This document shows, one piece after another, positions 54,066 through 62,581 of a DNA stretch of 64,000 nucleotides (within the stretch, counting starts at the first letter, position 1; every line of letters begins with the position of its first letter). The translations under genes and the position numbers were made by a program. A model generated the notes under the pieces. That model worked only from the letters and a program-made list of their open reading frames with translations. It ran no database searches and had not been told where the DNA came from. Source of the stretch: an uncultured Acetatifactor sp. (GTDB taxonomy: Bacteria > Bacillota > Clostridia > Lachnospirales > Lachnospiraceae); NCBI GenBank assembly GCA_910577665.1, contig CAJTOJ010000009.1:1-64000 (forward strand). The letters are read 5' to 3'.

Positions 54066-55019
54066 TCATGTGGCAGACATAAGCCGGAACCATCGCCCGG
54101 ATGCCCCGCAGGGCAGCACCAGCGGACCTTTCCCGACGGGCAGCCCGATTTCTGCGGCTTCCACCTGGCCTCCTTTTTCTTCTGCCAGTACGGCCTGTAA
54201 CATATAAGCCAGCACGCCGGGTGCAAGTCCTGTTGTGTAAGAATTGATCAGGAAAAACAGAGCATCCCTGGACAGAAGCTTTGCGGTAAGGCGCACCAGG
54301 GAAAAGAGGTTCTCCTCGATCTTCCAGATTTCCCCTTTGGGTCCCCTGCCATAGGAAGGGGGATCCATGATGATGCCGTCATACTGGTTGCCCCGGCGGA
54401 TCTCCCGCTCCACGAATTTTGTACAGTCATCTACCAGGAAACGGATGGGAGCATTGGCAAGGCCGGAGGCGGCAGCATTTTCCCTGGCCCATCCTACCAT
54501 GCCCTTGGAGGCGTCCACATGGGTGACAGCAGCCCCTGCTGCTGCGGCGGCCAGGGTGGCACCGCCGGTGTAGGCGAAAAGATTGAGTATCCTGGCCGGT
54601 TGTCCCTGGGGGCGCCGGGAGTCCCGGATCAAGCGGTAGAACCAGTTCCAGTTTACGGCCTGCTCCGGGAAAAGTCCTGTGTGCTTGAAATGAAAGGGTT
54701 TGAGCCTGAAGCACAGACGGCGGCATTCAAGGGTGTCTGGGCATACAAAATCCGGTGAGGCCTTGGCCGCAGGCACTTCTGGCAGGTCGTAGCCAATGCT
54801 CCATTCGTCCGGTAGATGGAAAAATTCCCATTCTCCTCCCCCCCTGGTGCTTCTATGGTAATGACCGTTCTTCTGTTTCCAGCCCTTGTGGTCATGGGGG
54901 GTATCCCAGATGACCTGGGGGTCAGGGCGCACCAACAGGTACTCTCCCCACCGTTCCAGTTTCTCTCCGGAGGAGGTATCCAGTATTTCATATTCTTTCC
55001 ATTGGTCTGCTATCCACAT
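54066..55019 (-). CDS. SAM-dependent rRNA methyltransferase, RlmI/RlmK-like
   Basis: A 317-residue Rossmann methyltransferase. The SAM loop is LNLFAYTGGATLAAAAAGA, followed by VDASKGMVGWAREN and the catalytic-side DPPSYGRGPKGE. This is the RlmI/YccW-type family that methylates cytosine in 23S rRNA. The usual N-terminal PUA domain (~70 residues) is not evident; instead residues 1-90 are Trp-rich. The exact target is uncertain. Confidence 0.78.
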   Translation of the reverse strand: MWIADQWKEYEILDTSSGEKLERWGEYLLVRPDPQVIWDTPHDHKGWKQKNGHYHRSTRGGGEWEFFHLPDEWSIGYDLPEVPAAKASPDFVCPDTLECRRLCFRLKPFHFKHTGLFPEQAVNWNWFYRLIRDSRRPQGQPARILNLFAYTGGATLAAAAAGAAVTHVDASKGMVGWARENAAASGLANAPIRFLVDDCTKFVEREIRRGNQYDGIIMDPPSYGRGPKGEIWKIEENLFSLVRLTAKLLSRDALFFLINSYTTGLAPGVLAYMLQAVLAEEKGGQVEAAEIGLPVGKGPLVLPCGASGRWFRLMSAT

Positions 55020-55144
55020 GAGGTGTGTCTCCTATGACATATTATGACCTGCCAGCCTGTATGGCACTTCCTGTGTCAGAGGCTGGCTGAACTGCTACTG
55101 CTAATTTTACCATGACAGCAGGCGCTTTTCAAGATGTCTTCGGT

Positions 55145-55275
55145 TCATGATTCTTTTAAGTACTTTCAGAGGGTGGTGCGGCTGATCTGTAGTTTTTTGG
55201 CGGCAGCGGACTGGTTGCCGCCTAGCTCATTTACTGTTCTGCGGATGATTTCCCTGGTGATCTCTTCCAGTGCCC
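55145..55275 (-). pseudogene. Tail of a sigma-54-dependent activator with an internal stop
   Basis: On the minus strand the sequence reads EEITREIIRRTVNELGGNQS, then AAAKKLQISRTTL, a Fis-type helix-turn-helix as at the C-terminus of PrpR/NtrC-like activators. The next codon, normally Trp, is TGA (55166-55168), and the frame then continues with KYLKES and a second stop. Only this tail remains; the rest is gone and a pdxA remnant directly abuts it. In related genomes such activators are encoded next to pdxA-like genes, so this is probably the trace of one lost operon. Confidence 0.75.
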
Positions 55276-55869
55276 ATTATACCGGGACAAGGAATTACGC
55301 CATGCTGCTGGTGCACCAGAACCTGCGGGTGGTGCACGTGTCCGCCCATGTGTCCCTGCGGGAGGTATGTGACCGGGTGAAGAAGGCGCGTATCCTGGAG
55401 GTGATCTCCATCGCAGACCGGGCCTGCCGGGATATGGGCATCCGGGAACCCGGGATCGGTGTGGCGGGACTAAATCCCCACTGCGGGGAGAAGGGGCTTT
55501 TAGGCAGGGAAGAGCTGGAGGAGATCGGGCCTGCTGTGGAACAGGCTGTAAGGGAAGGCGTGTGTGGAAGGTCCGATTCCCCCTGACAGCATCTTTTCCA
55601 AAGCGAGGGGTGGCATATACGATATTGTGGTGGCCATGTACCATGACCAGGGGCATATTCCCCTAAAGGTGGTGGGGTTCGTATATGACCAGACAGAAGG
55701 GAGGTGGGAAGCTGTGGAGGGAGTGAATATTCCCCTGGGACTGCCCATCATACGTACTTCTGTGGACCATGGCACGGCCTACGACCAGGCAGGGACAGGT
55801 TTGGCCAGTGAGATGAGTCTGCTCCATGCCATGGACTATGCCACATTGCTGTTTAAGGCGCAGTCGTAA
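55276..55869 (+). pseudogene. pdxA-like dehydrogenase remnant (N-terminus lost, one frameshift)
   Basis: The frame to 55586 reads YTGTRNYAMLLVHQNLRVVH, then GVAGLNPHCGEKG. The other frame from ~55560 reads VEGPIPPDSIFSKA, then YDIVVAMYHDQGHIPLK, and ends SLLHAMDYATLLFKAQS. These are the C-terminal two thirds of a PdxA/PdxA2-type 4-phosphohydroxy-threonine (or tetronate) dehydrogenase. About 130-150 N-terminal residues are missing, and the frames differ by one base near 55565. The gene is not functional as written. Confidence 0.8.
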
Positions 55870-55871
55870 AC

Positions 55872-55987
55872 GTTACTGTTCACTCGATATTGCCGCCAGG
55901 TGTTTTCACACGTTTTTTGCGTGACAAACCCGAGACTGCACATACATCACGTTGCGGTTACGGCGTAGCCGTAACCGCAACGTGATG
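55872..55987 (+). repeat. Dispersed palindromic repeat with a 20-bp-arm terminal hairpin
   Basis: This copy begins GTTACTGTTCAC and has the core TGCCGCCAGGTGTTTTCACA, TGCGTGACAAACCC, GAGACTGC. It ends in a perfect hairpin: 55945-55964 pairs with 55968-55987 (20 bp) around GTA. It lies two bases after the pdxA remnant. Confidence 0.85.
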
Positions 55988-56072
55988 CAAACAGAGGATT
56001 GGGGGCTGGCAGAGAGACGGGAGACATGCTATAATGGATTTATGGCAGGAAGGTAAGGGACAGGTAAGACAG

Positions 56073-56841
56073 ATGGAAGACAAACAGGTAGTGTGGGATA
56101 CAGGAGAGGCGTCTTTGGTCCTGCTTAAGAAGGACGGCAGAATCGGGCTGTTGTGGAAGGGCAGTCCGGTATATGAGCTGGATCTCGGTCAGCTGTGCTG
56201 GTATAGCACAGAGAGTCCCTGGAGACTGGAGGGCAGGCTATGCAGCTTACCATATGGATACCTTTGAGATTCCTTTTGCCCACGCTACCATGGACGCACG
56301 GTGCGAGGACAAGGAGGCAGGGTTGTATTTCTTTGTGACGGCGGCAAAGCTGTACCAGCTGACAGGAAAGTCCTGTTTTGAGGAGTGGGCACGTCTTGCC
56401 GCAGACTGGATCCTGACCTTTGTCTACCATTGGGATACTGGTTTCAGACCTGGTACAGCCTGTGCAAAGGAAGGGTTTCATTCCACAGGCTGGCCGGGAG
56501 TAAGTGTCCAGAACCACCATCTGGATGTGTTTTTCCCCACCTATGAGCTATACCAGTTCGGCAGGCTGTGTGGGGATCACAGGCTGATGCAGCTGGCGAG
56601 GCTGGTCAGCAATGCCCTTACCCAGGGCGTCTGCACCAGGGAAGGGGAATGGGGCTATACGGTGATCGGGGAACAGGGAGAGCAGTACTACCAGACCAAT
56701 TATTTCCAGGTGCGCTATCCTGCTATCTTGAACTACATGGCCCATTACAGGGGAGGTATGCAGGTGTGGAATCCCTCCTGGATCACGGCCCAGGTCATGA
56801 GCAGCGCCTTGAAATTCCATTATCTGGAAGGGTTTTCGTAG
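56073..56841 (+). pseudogene. Glycosidase-like gene with internal deletion or frameshift
   Basis: The first frame (MEDKQVVWDTGEASLVLLKKDG ... TESPWRLEG, stop 56267) is an N-terminal beta-strand region. The second frame (from ~56233 to 56841) is an alpha-helical, aromatic-rich C-terminal part (HMDTFEIPFAHATMDARCED, then GFHSTGWPGVSVQNHHLDVF). The join suggests that a large middle part is missing or that the reading frame is broken. I do not recognise the family with confidence; it looks like an (alpha/alpha)6-barrel glycosidase such as those acting on unsaturated or acidic sugars. Confidence 0.55.
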
Positions 56842-57057
56842 ATGTTGTGGGCTTTTCGGGTGCATCCGGATCTGTTTTGAAGTGCAGTCGGATCAGTCAA
56901 CAACCCCGCTGCAACCAACGGGGCATCAAGCTTGTGGCGCTACAGGCAGAGGGGTATGTTACCCTCGCGGCAAGAGCCGGATGCTGGCGCATCCGCTTGG
57001 CTCGTTGTACACGGGAATAAAAAAGCAGGAGTAGTTCCTGGCCAAGGAGGAAGGAAG

Positions 57058-58326
57058 ATGTTAGGGATCAGAGAGTTTGCTTCCTATTATAAGGAAGAGA
57101 GAGGCTGGACGGAAGCTTTTGAACAGGCGGTGGCAAGGCTTTCGGAGGAAGGAGGAGGTACCCTTGTGGTGACACCGGGCCGGTACGAGACGTACTCCAT
57201 TGAGCTGAAGAGCAATATTACCTTGCAGGTGGAAGCGGGTGCAGAGATTTGCTTTAAGCAGGACTGGCAGGGTTACCAGGAGGTCCGGTCGGAGTACGAG
57301 GGAAAGAGCACCGGTATGTTTATGCCCTGTATTTATGCCAGGGATGCGGAGAATGTGACTCTGTGTGGCCAGGGGACCTTGAACGGCCAGGGAGAATACT
57401 GGTGGAAGAACCTGGGGAAATTTCCGGCGGCCAGGCCTTATCTGGTTTGCTTTGAGCGTTGCAGCAGGGTGAAGGTGCTGGATGTGAAGCTGGTGCAGTC
57501 CCCGGTGTGGACCCTGCATCCTCTCTATTGTGAGGATGTGGAGATCCGGGGGGTCACCATCCGCAATCCCTGGGATTCCCCCAATACAGACGGGATCAAC
57601 CCGGACGGATGCTGTAACGTGCGGATCGCAGACTGCCTGGTGGATGTGGGGGACGACTGCATTACCTTGAAATCCGGCACGGAAGAGACCCCGAAAAAGC
57701 GTCCCTGCGAGAATATTACCATTACCAACTGCAACATGGTCCACGGCCATGGCGGTGTGGTCATCGGTAGTGAGATGAGCGGAGGTGTCCGCAATGTGAC
57801 CATTACTAATTGTGTGTTCCAGGATACGGACAGAGGGATCCGGGTGAAGACCAGGAGAGGCCGGGGCGGCTCCATGGAGAGTATTCTGGTTTCCAATGTG
57901 ATCATGGATCGGGTGCTGTGTCCTTTTGTGTTCAATATGTACTACAGGTGTGGCATGAACGGGGGAAGCTACAAGGATAAGTTTGCCCATGAGGTCACAG
58001 AGGCTACACCAATGATCCGGAATATCCAGATCCAGAACTGCATGGTGACAGATGCCAAGGCGGCAGCGGGATTCTTCTATGGCCTGCCGGAGATGCCGGT
58101 GGAGAATGTGAGCATATCAGACTGCACCATCCGCATGAGCCGGGAAGCGCAGCCAGGGTGTCCGGGCATGATGGAAGACCTGGATCCCATGAGCGGGGAA
58201 GGAATCTATATGAGGAATGCCACTAAAGTGCGTTTCCGCAATGTGAAGGTGCTGGGGTACCAGGGGGAGGGGGAAGGAAGAGAACCCTGGAACGTGGACG
58301 AGTCGGTGGAGTGGGAAGCAGAGTAA
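57058..58326 (+). CDS. GH28 polygalacturonase-like glycoside hydrolase
   Basis: A 422-residue right-handed beta helix. All GH28 active-site motifs are present: Asp178 in SPNTDGINPDG, Asp199-Asp200 in VGDDCITLKSG, His231 in HGHGGVVIGSEMSGG and RGIRVKT. The family cleaves galacturonic-acid or related bonds in pectin. No signal peptide is seen, so it acts on imported oligosaccharides. AAGGAGG at 57044-57050 precedes the ATG. It is the only intact gene between four remnants. The 56842-57057 gap before it holds two hairpins (CCCCG/CGGGG at 56904-56923; GGATGC/GCATCC near 56979-56994). Confidence 0.9.
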   Translation: MLGIREFASYYKEERGWTEAFEQAVARLSEEGGGTLVVTPGRYETYSIELKSNITLQVEAGAEICFKQDWQGYQEVRSEYEGKSTGMFMPCIYARDAENVTLCGQGTLNGQGEYWWKNLGKFPAARPYLVCFERCSRVKVLDVKLVQSPVWTLHPLYCEDVEIRGVTIRNPWDSPNTDGINPDGCCNVRIADCLVDVGDDCITLKSGTEETPKKRPCENITITNCNMVHGHGGVVIGSEMSGGVRNVTITNCVFQDTDRGIRVKTRRGRGGSMESILVSNVIMDRVLCPFVFNMYYRCGMNGGSYKDKFAHEVTEATPMIRNIQIQNCMVTDAKAAAGFFYGLPEMPVENVSISDCTIRMSREAQPGCPGMMEDLDPMSGEGIYMRNATKVRFRNVKVLGYQGEGEGREPWNVDESVEWEAE

Positions 58327-58342
58327 AAAGCAGTGTGACGTG

Positions 58343-58675
58343 ATGGAGTGGATGGTATATGCGTTGTCTGAAGAGTCAGGGAATGCGCAAGAGGGCGCCG
58401 GAACCGGATCCTCTGCGGGCCGGGGCTGGAAGCCGGAAGACCTGGAGAAGTCCCGGGTGATCATTGGGAGCACCCATGGGGACAGCCATCCCGGCAGCGG
58501 GCATCTGGAAGGGAATTGCAGAGGCAGGGGGGATGGCGCCGGGTATTTCTGCACGGATATATGTGACGGGGAGAGTCAGTGCATGGATGGCAGTATACCC
58601 TGGTGGAAGAGTGGTGTCCTGCATCTGTTTGGCGAACATGCAGTGAGTCCCGTGCGGAAAGCTTATCTGGAATAG
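58343..58675 (+). pseudogene. IlvD/Edd-type dehydratase remnant
   Basis: The frame reads GWKPEDLEKSRVIIGSTHGD, then SHPGSGHL, and later YFCTDICDGESQ, close to the N-terminus of the IlvD/Edd family of sugar-acid and dihydroxy-acid dehydratases (expected ...DGHDGI after CDG). The middle part continues in another frame (GIWKGIAEAGGMAPGI), so one or more frameshifts are present, and the gene stops after ~110 residues of an expected ~560-600. It is the end of the decayed sugar-acid group next to the ribosomal operon. Confidence 0.72.
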
Positions 58676-58776
58676 AAGGAACAGGCGGAGCCTGTTTTGC
58701 GGATCCGGGAGTCTTATCAAGTGACATACGGAAAATGCTTTGTATGTAAAAAAATACAAGATTTTCAAAAAATATC

Positions 58777-58805
58777 TTGCAAAGTCCGAAATTACCATGT
58801 ATACT
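58777..58805 (+). promoter_or_regulatory. Promoter of the S10 ribosomal protein operon
   Basis: TTGCAA (58777-58782) and TATACT (58800-58805) are 17 bases apart with an A/T-rich stretch upstream. It lies ~290 bases before rpsJ. Confidence 0.72.
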
Positions 58806-58811
58806 TACTGG

Positions 58812-59093
58812 TGCTGTGACATGATAGCTGTGAAACGTGAGGTTGCTGGTTGTCAGAAATGGCAATTGGGTTTTCCGTGGAGCGAATGTCAAGTTAGGAA
58901 ACTGACGACAAGTCACTGTACCGATTGAGAGTCTACAGGTTATGTAGAAACAACGTGTGGGAGTCTGGCCAAGAGATAGTTGCGTGAGGATTTAGGACAC
59001 ACACGGAAGAGTGTACAGTCACCGCTTGTCGTACTCAAAATGGAAACGGGAATTCCTGTTTCCGAAAAGTGCGAAAAGGAGGCGACTTTTTTT
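58812..59093 (+). promoter_or_regulatory. Structured leader of the S10 operon
   Basis: A ~280-base untranslated leader. ACGACAAG (~58906-58913) can pair with CTTGTCGT (~59024-59031). GGAAACGGGAA/TTCCTGTTTCC (59042-59063) forms a perfect hairpin apart from one G-T step, just before the AAAGGAGG of rpsJ. In E. coli L4 binds such a leader to control the operon; whether this leader is used the same way is not shown by the sequence. Confidence 0.55.
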
Positions 59094-59411
59094 ATGGCAA
59101 GTCAAGTAATGAGAATCACCCTTAAGGCTTATGAGCATCAACTGGTGGACGCATCTGCCAGGAAGATTATTGAGACGGTGAAGAAGACCGGATCCGAGGT
59201 GAGCGGTCCTGTGCCCCTTCCTACCAAGAAGGAGGTTGTGACAATCCTAAGAGCCGTACACAAGTATAAGGATTCCAGGGAACAGTTCGAGCAGAGAACC
59301 CATAAGAGGCTCATCGACATCATTGCACCTACCCAGAAGACGGTAGATGCGCTCCAGAGACTGGAGATGCCTGCAGGTGTGTACATTGACATCAAAATGA
59401 AAACCAAATAA
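59094..59411 (+). CDS. rpsJ: Ribosomal protein S10 (uS10)
   Basis: A 105-residue small-subunit protein, first gene of the S10 operon. It has VMRITLKAYEHQLVDASA, GPVPLPTKKEV and the C-terminal PAGVYIDIKMK typical of uS10. AAAGGAGG precedes the ATG at 59094. The same protein also acts as the antitermination factor NusE. Confidence 0.97.
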   Translation: MASQVMRITLKAYEHQLVDASARKIIETVKKTGSEVSGPVPLPTKKEVVTILRAVHKYKDSREQFEQRTHKRLIDIIAPTQKTVDALQRLEMPAGVYIDIKMKTK

Positions 59412-59554
59412 AACCAAACCCTCTACTTAGACGTAAGAACACATCTTCCTGCCAGGCGGGGGGAAGGGGACGCAAGTTCCCACGGTTATGGCGCAACATG
59501 TAACCGGGTGGTCCGCTATGTAGAAAGCCTGTAAAAGGCAGAAAGAGAGGAAAC

Positions 59555-60238
59555 ATGAAGAAAGCGATTCTGGCAACCAAAGTGGGTATGACCCAGATCT
59601 TCAATGAAGACGGCACATTGATTCCTGTTACCGTCCTCCAGGCAGGTCCCTGTGTGGTGACACAGATCAAGACCCAGGAGAACGATGGCTACCAGGCAGT
59701 CCAGGTGGGCTTCGTAGACAAGAAGGACAGGATTGTGAATAAGGACGCCAAGGGACGGAAGGAAGTCATCCACAGACATGGTGTCAACAAAGCGGGACAG
59801 GGCCATTTCAAGAAGGCAGGTGTCAGCTCCAAGAGATATATCAGGGAATTCAAATTTGAGAACGCCGGGGAGTATACCCTGGGTGCTGAGATCAAGGCAG
59901 ATATCTTTGAAAAGGGAGACAAGATTGATGCTTCTGCAATCTCCAAGGGAAAAGGATTCCAGGGTGCCATCAAGAGGCTGGGACAGCACAGGGGACCTAT
60001 GAAGCACGGTTCCAAGTTCCACCGCCACCAGGGTTCCAACGGTGCCTGCTCCTCCCCCAGCCGTGTGTTCAAGGGCAAGGGAATGCCTGGACATATGGGT
60101 AGTGTGAAGGTAACTGTCCAGAACCTTGAGGTAGTGAGGGTGGATGCCGAGAAGAACCTGCTACTGGTAAAGGGTGCAGTGCCGGGTCCCAAGAAGGGTC
60201 TGATCACCATCAAAGAATCTGTAAAGACACAAGGCTAG
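59555..60238 (+). CDS. rplC: Ribosomal protein L3 (uL3)
   Basis: A 227-residue large-subunit protein that starts 50S assembly. It has AILATKVGMTQIF, GKGFQGAIKRLGQ and GMPGHMGS signatures. It is about 15-20 residues longer than the usual 209, mainly through an insertion near residues 50-100. A 143-base gap separates it from rpsJ with no gene in it. Confidence 0.96.
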   Translation: MKKAILATKVGMTQIFNEDGTLIPVTVLQAGPCVVTQIKTQENDGYQAVQVGFVDKKDRIVNKDAKGRKEVIHRHGVNKAGQGHFKKAGVSSKRYIREFKFENAGEYTLGAEIKADIFEKGDKIDASAISKGKGFQGAIKRLGQHRGPMKHGSKFHRHQGSNGACSSPSRVFKGKGMPGHMGSVKVTVQNLEVVRVDAEKNLLLVKGAVPGPKKGLITIKESVKTQG

Positions 60239-60263
60239 TGAGCGGGAAAGGAGGATCAATCAT

Positions 60264-60884
60264 ATGGCACAGGTATCTGTTTATAATATGGAAGGCCAGG
60301 AAGTTGGCACAATAGAATTAAACGATGCGGTATTTGGTGTGGAAGTAAACGAGCACCTGGTACACATGGCAGTGGTACAGCATCTTGCAAATATGCGCCA
60401 GGGAACACAGAAAGCGAAGACCCGCGGCGAGGTATCCGGAGGTGGCAGAAAGCCCTGGAGACAGAAGGGAACAGGCCATGCAAGGCAGGGTTCCACCAGG
60501 TCACCCCAGTGGACCGGCGGCGGTGTGGTGTTTGCACCCACTCCCAGGGACTACTCCTTTAAGATCAATAAGAAGGAAAAGAGAGCTGCGTTGAAGTCCG
60601 CATTGACCGACAAGGTGGCAGGAAGCAACCTGATCGTGCTGGATGAACTGAAATTGAATGAGATCAAGACCAAGAATTTTGTGAAGGTGATGAACAACCT
60701 AAAGGTGGAGAAGGGTCTGGTAGTGCTTGCGGAAAGTGACAGGAACGTAACGCTGTCTGCCAGGAATCTGGCTGAGGTGGACACCTGTGTGGCCGATTGC
60801 ATCAATGTGTATGACATTATGAAGGCCAAGAAACTTGTCCTGACCCGGGACGCCGTTGCAAAGATTGAGGAGGTGTTCGCATAA
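60264..60884 (+). CDS. rplD: Ribosomal protein L4 (uL4)
   Basis: A 206-residue large-subunit protein. The exit-tunnel loop has TRGEVSGGGRKPWRQKGTGH and ARQGSTRSPQWTGGGVVFAP. In many bacteria L4 also represses its own operon through the leader. Its stop overlaps the rplW start by one base. Confidence 0.97.
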   Translation: MAQVSVYNMEGQEVGTIELNDAVFGVEVNEHLVHMAVVQHLANMRQGTQKAKTRGEVSGGGRKPWRQKGTGHARQGSTRSPQWTGGGVVFAPTPRDYSFKINKKEKRAALKSALTDKVAGSNLIVLDELKLNEIKTKNFVKVMNNLKVEKGLVVLAESDRNVTLSARNLAEVDTCVADCINVYDIMKAKKLVLTRDAVAKIEEVFA

Positions 60885-61183
60885 TGGCTGATATCAAATA
60901 CTATGACGTAATCCTCAAACCGGTTATTACCGAGAAGAGTATGGCTGGCATGAGCGAGAAGAAATATACTTTCCTGGTTCATACCCAGGCCAACAAGAGC
61001 CAGATCAAGGAAGCCGTGGAGAAGATGTTCGAGGGCACCAAGGTAAAACGTGTCAACACCATGAACTATGATGGCAAGAACAAGAGACGCGGCATGGTGG
61101 TTGGCAAGACAGCCAAGACCAAGAAGGCAGTGGTACAGCTCACCGAGGACAGCAAGGATATTGAGATTTTTGCTGGCCTGTGA
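60884..61183 (+). CDS. rplW: Ribosomal protein L23 (uL23)
   Basis: A 99-residue large-subunit protein at the tunnel exit (DVILKPVITEKSMAGM, then FLVHTQANKSQIKEAVEKMF). It starts in the TAATG overlap with rplD. Confidence 0.97.
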   Translation: MADIKYYDVILKPVITEKSMAGMSEKKYTFLVHTQANKSQIKEAVEKMFEGTKVKRVNTMNYDGKNKRRGMVVGKTAKTKKAVVQLTEDSKDIEIFAGL

Positions 61184-61249
61184 TGCGGGATTTAAGTATG
61201 CGGCCCGGGAAGGGCTGCGCAAAGAATCAAAGAAAAGGAGATAAGAACA

Positions 61250-62092
61250 ATGGGAATCAAGACATATAATCCCTATACACCTTCCAGAAGGAATATGACG
61301 GGATCCGACCATGCGGAGATCACCAAGCAGACGCCGGAGAAGAGCCTGTGCAAATCCTTAAAGAAGCATTCCGGACGCAATAACCAGGGAAAGATTACGG
61401 TAAGACACCGTGGAGGCGGATCCAGAAGGAAATACAGGATCATTGATTTCAAAAGGAATAAGGACGGGGTTCCCGCAACTGTAATCGGCATCGAGTACGA
61501 TCCCAACAGAAGTGCCAATATCGCGCTGATCTGCTATGCGGATGGCGAGAAAGCTTATATCATAGCACCCCAGGGGCTGACAGACGGCATGAAAGTCATG
61601 AACGGACCCGAGGCAGAGGTGAGAGTGGGCAACTGCCTGCCCCTGTCTGAGATCCCCGTAGGTACCCAGGTGCACAATATCGAACTGTATCCCGGAAAGG
61701 GCGGCCAGATGGCACGTTCCGCCGGAAACAGTGCGCAGTTGATGGCCAAGGAAGGCAAGTATGCAACACTTCGTCTTCCCTCCGGTGAGATGAGAATGGT
61801 TCCTCTTGTCTGCCGTGCCACGGTAGGAATTGTGGGCAATGCTGACCACAACCTGATCAAGATCGGAAAAGCAGGACGTAAGCGTCACATGGGCATTCGC
61901 CCCACAGTGCGCGGATCTGTCATGAACCCCAACGACCATCCTCATGGCGGTGGTGAAGGCAAGACCGGTATCGGGCGTCCCGGTCCCAGCACTCCCTGGG
62001 GCAAGCCTGCACTGGGTCTTAAGACCCGTAAGGCGAAGAAGCCTTCCAACAAGCTGATCGTAAGAAGACGCGATGGCAGGGCAATCAAATAA
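61250..62092 (+). CDS. rplB: Ribosomal protein L2 (uL2)
   Basis: A 280-residue large-subunit protein close to the peptidyl-transferase centre. The conserved HPHGGGEGK loop with its key histidine is present (DHPHGGGEGKTGIGRPGPS). AAAGGAG precedes the ATG. Confidence 0.97.
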   Translation: MGIKTYNPYTPSRRNMTGSDHAEITKQTPEKSLCKSLKKHSGRNNQGKITVRHRGGGSRRKYRIIDFKRNKDGVPATVIGIEYDPNRSANIALICYADGEKAYIIAPQGLTDGMKVMNGPEAEVRVGNCLPLSEIPVGTQVHNIELYPGKGGQMARSAGNSAQLMAKEGKYATLRLPSGEMRMVPLVCRATVGIVGNADHNLIKIGKAGRKRHMGIRPTVRGSVMNPNDHPHGGGEGKTGIGRPGPSTPWGKPALGLKTRKAKKPSNKLIVRRRDGRAIK

Positions 62093-62108
62093 TTGAGGAG
62101 GAGAGACA

Positions 62109-62390
62109 ATGGCTAGATCACTGAAAAAAGGACCCTTTGCAGACGCAAGCCTGCTGAAGAAAGTAGACGCTTTAAATGCATCCGGACAGAAGCAGGTCAT
62201 CAAGACCTGGTCCCGCCGTTCTACAATTTTCCCTTCTTTTGTGGGACATACAATTGCAGTCCATGACGGCAGGAAGCATGTACCTGTATATGTGACCGAG
62301 GACATGGTAGGTCATAAGCTTGGTGAGTTTGTGGCCACCAGGACATACCGCGGACACGGCAAAGACGAGAAGAAATCCAAAGTAAGGTAA
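62109..62390 (+). CDS. rpsS: Ribosomal protein S19 (uS19)
   Basis: A 93-residue small-subunit head protein (MARSLKKGPFADASLLKKV, then HTIAVHDGRKHVPVYVTEDM). It starts 16 bases after rplB. Confidence 0.97.
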   Translation: MARSLKKGPFADASLLKKVDALNASGQKQVIKTWSRRSTIFPSFVGHTIAVHDGRKHVPVYVTEDMVGHKLGEFVATRTYRGHGKDEKKSKVR

Positions 62391-62581
62391 CGAGATAACG
62401 ATACGCACAATTACCCGGGAGGGTATTGCAGGATGTCTGACTGCAGCAAATGACACTGTAGCAGATGCGGAAGGAACAGCGGACGGTTCGGGAACCGCCA
62501 GGTTTCTGGAACCGAAGACTGTTCGAGGAACCTGGTGGGCATAAGATCCCCGGGGATTCCTGGAAAAGGAGGATATCATCT
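62391..62581 (+). other. Unusually long gap inside the S10 operon
   Basis: 191 bases without a supported gene between rpsS and rplV, where these genes are normally almost adjacent. The rplV frame stays open back to 62465, but the extension (rich in R, E, P, G) does not resemble L22. CCAGGTT (~62500) can pair with AACCTGG (~62530), and GGTTC-GGGAACC-like and CCCCGGGG pairings add structure. It could hold a hairpin or processing site. Confidence 0.55.

Noticed and set aside
62465..62581. N-terminal extension of L22
   Set aside because: Not L22-like; a good AAAGGAGG lies just before the ATG at 62582.
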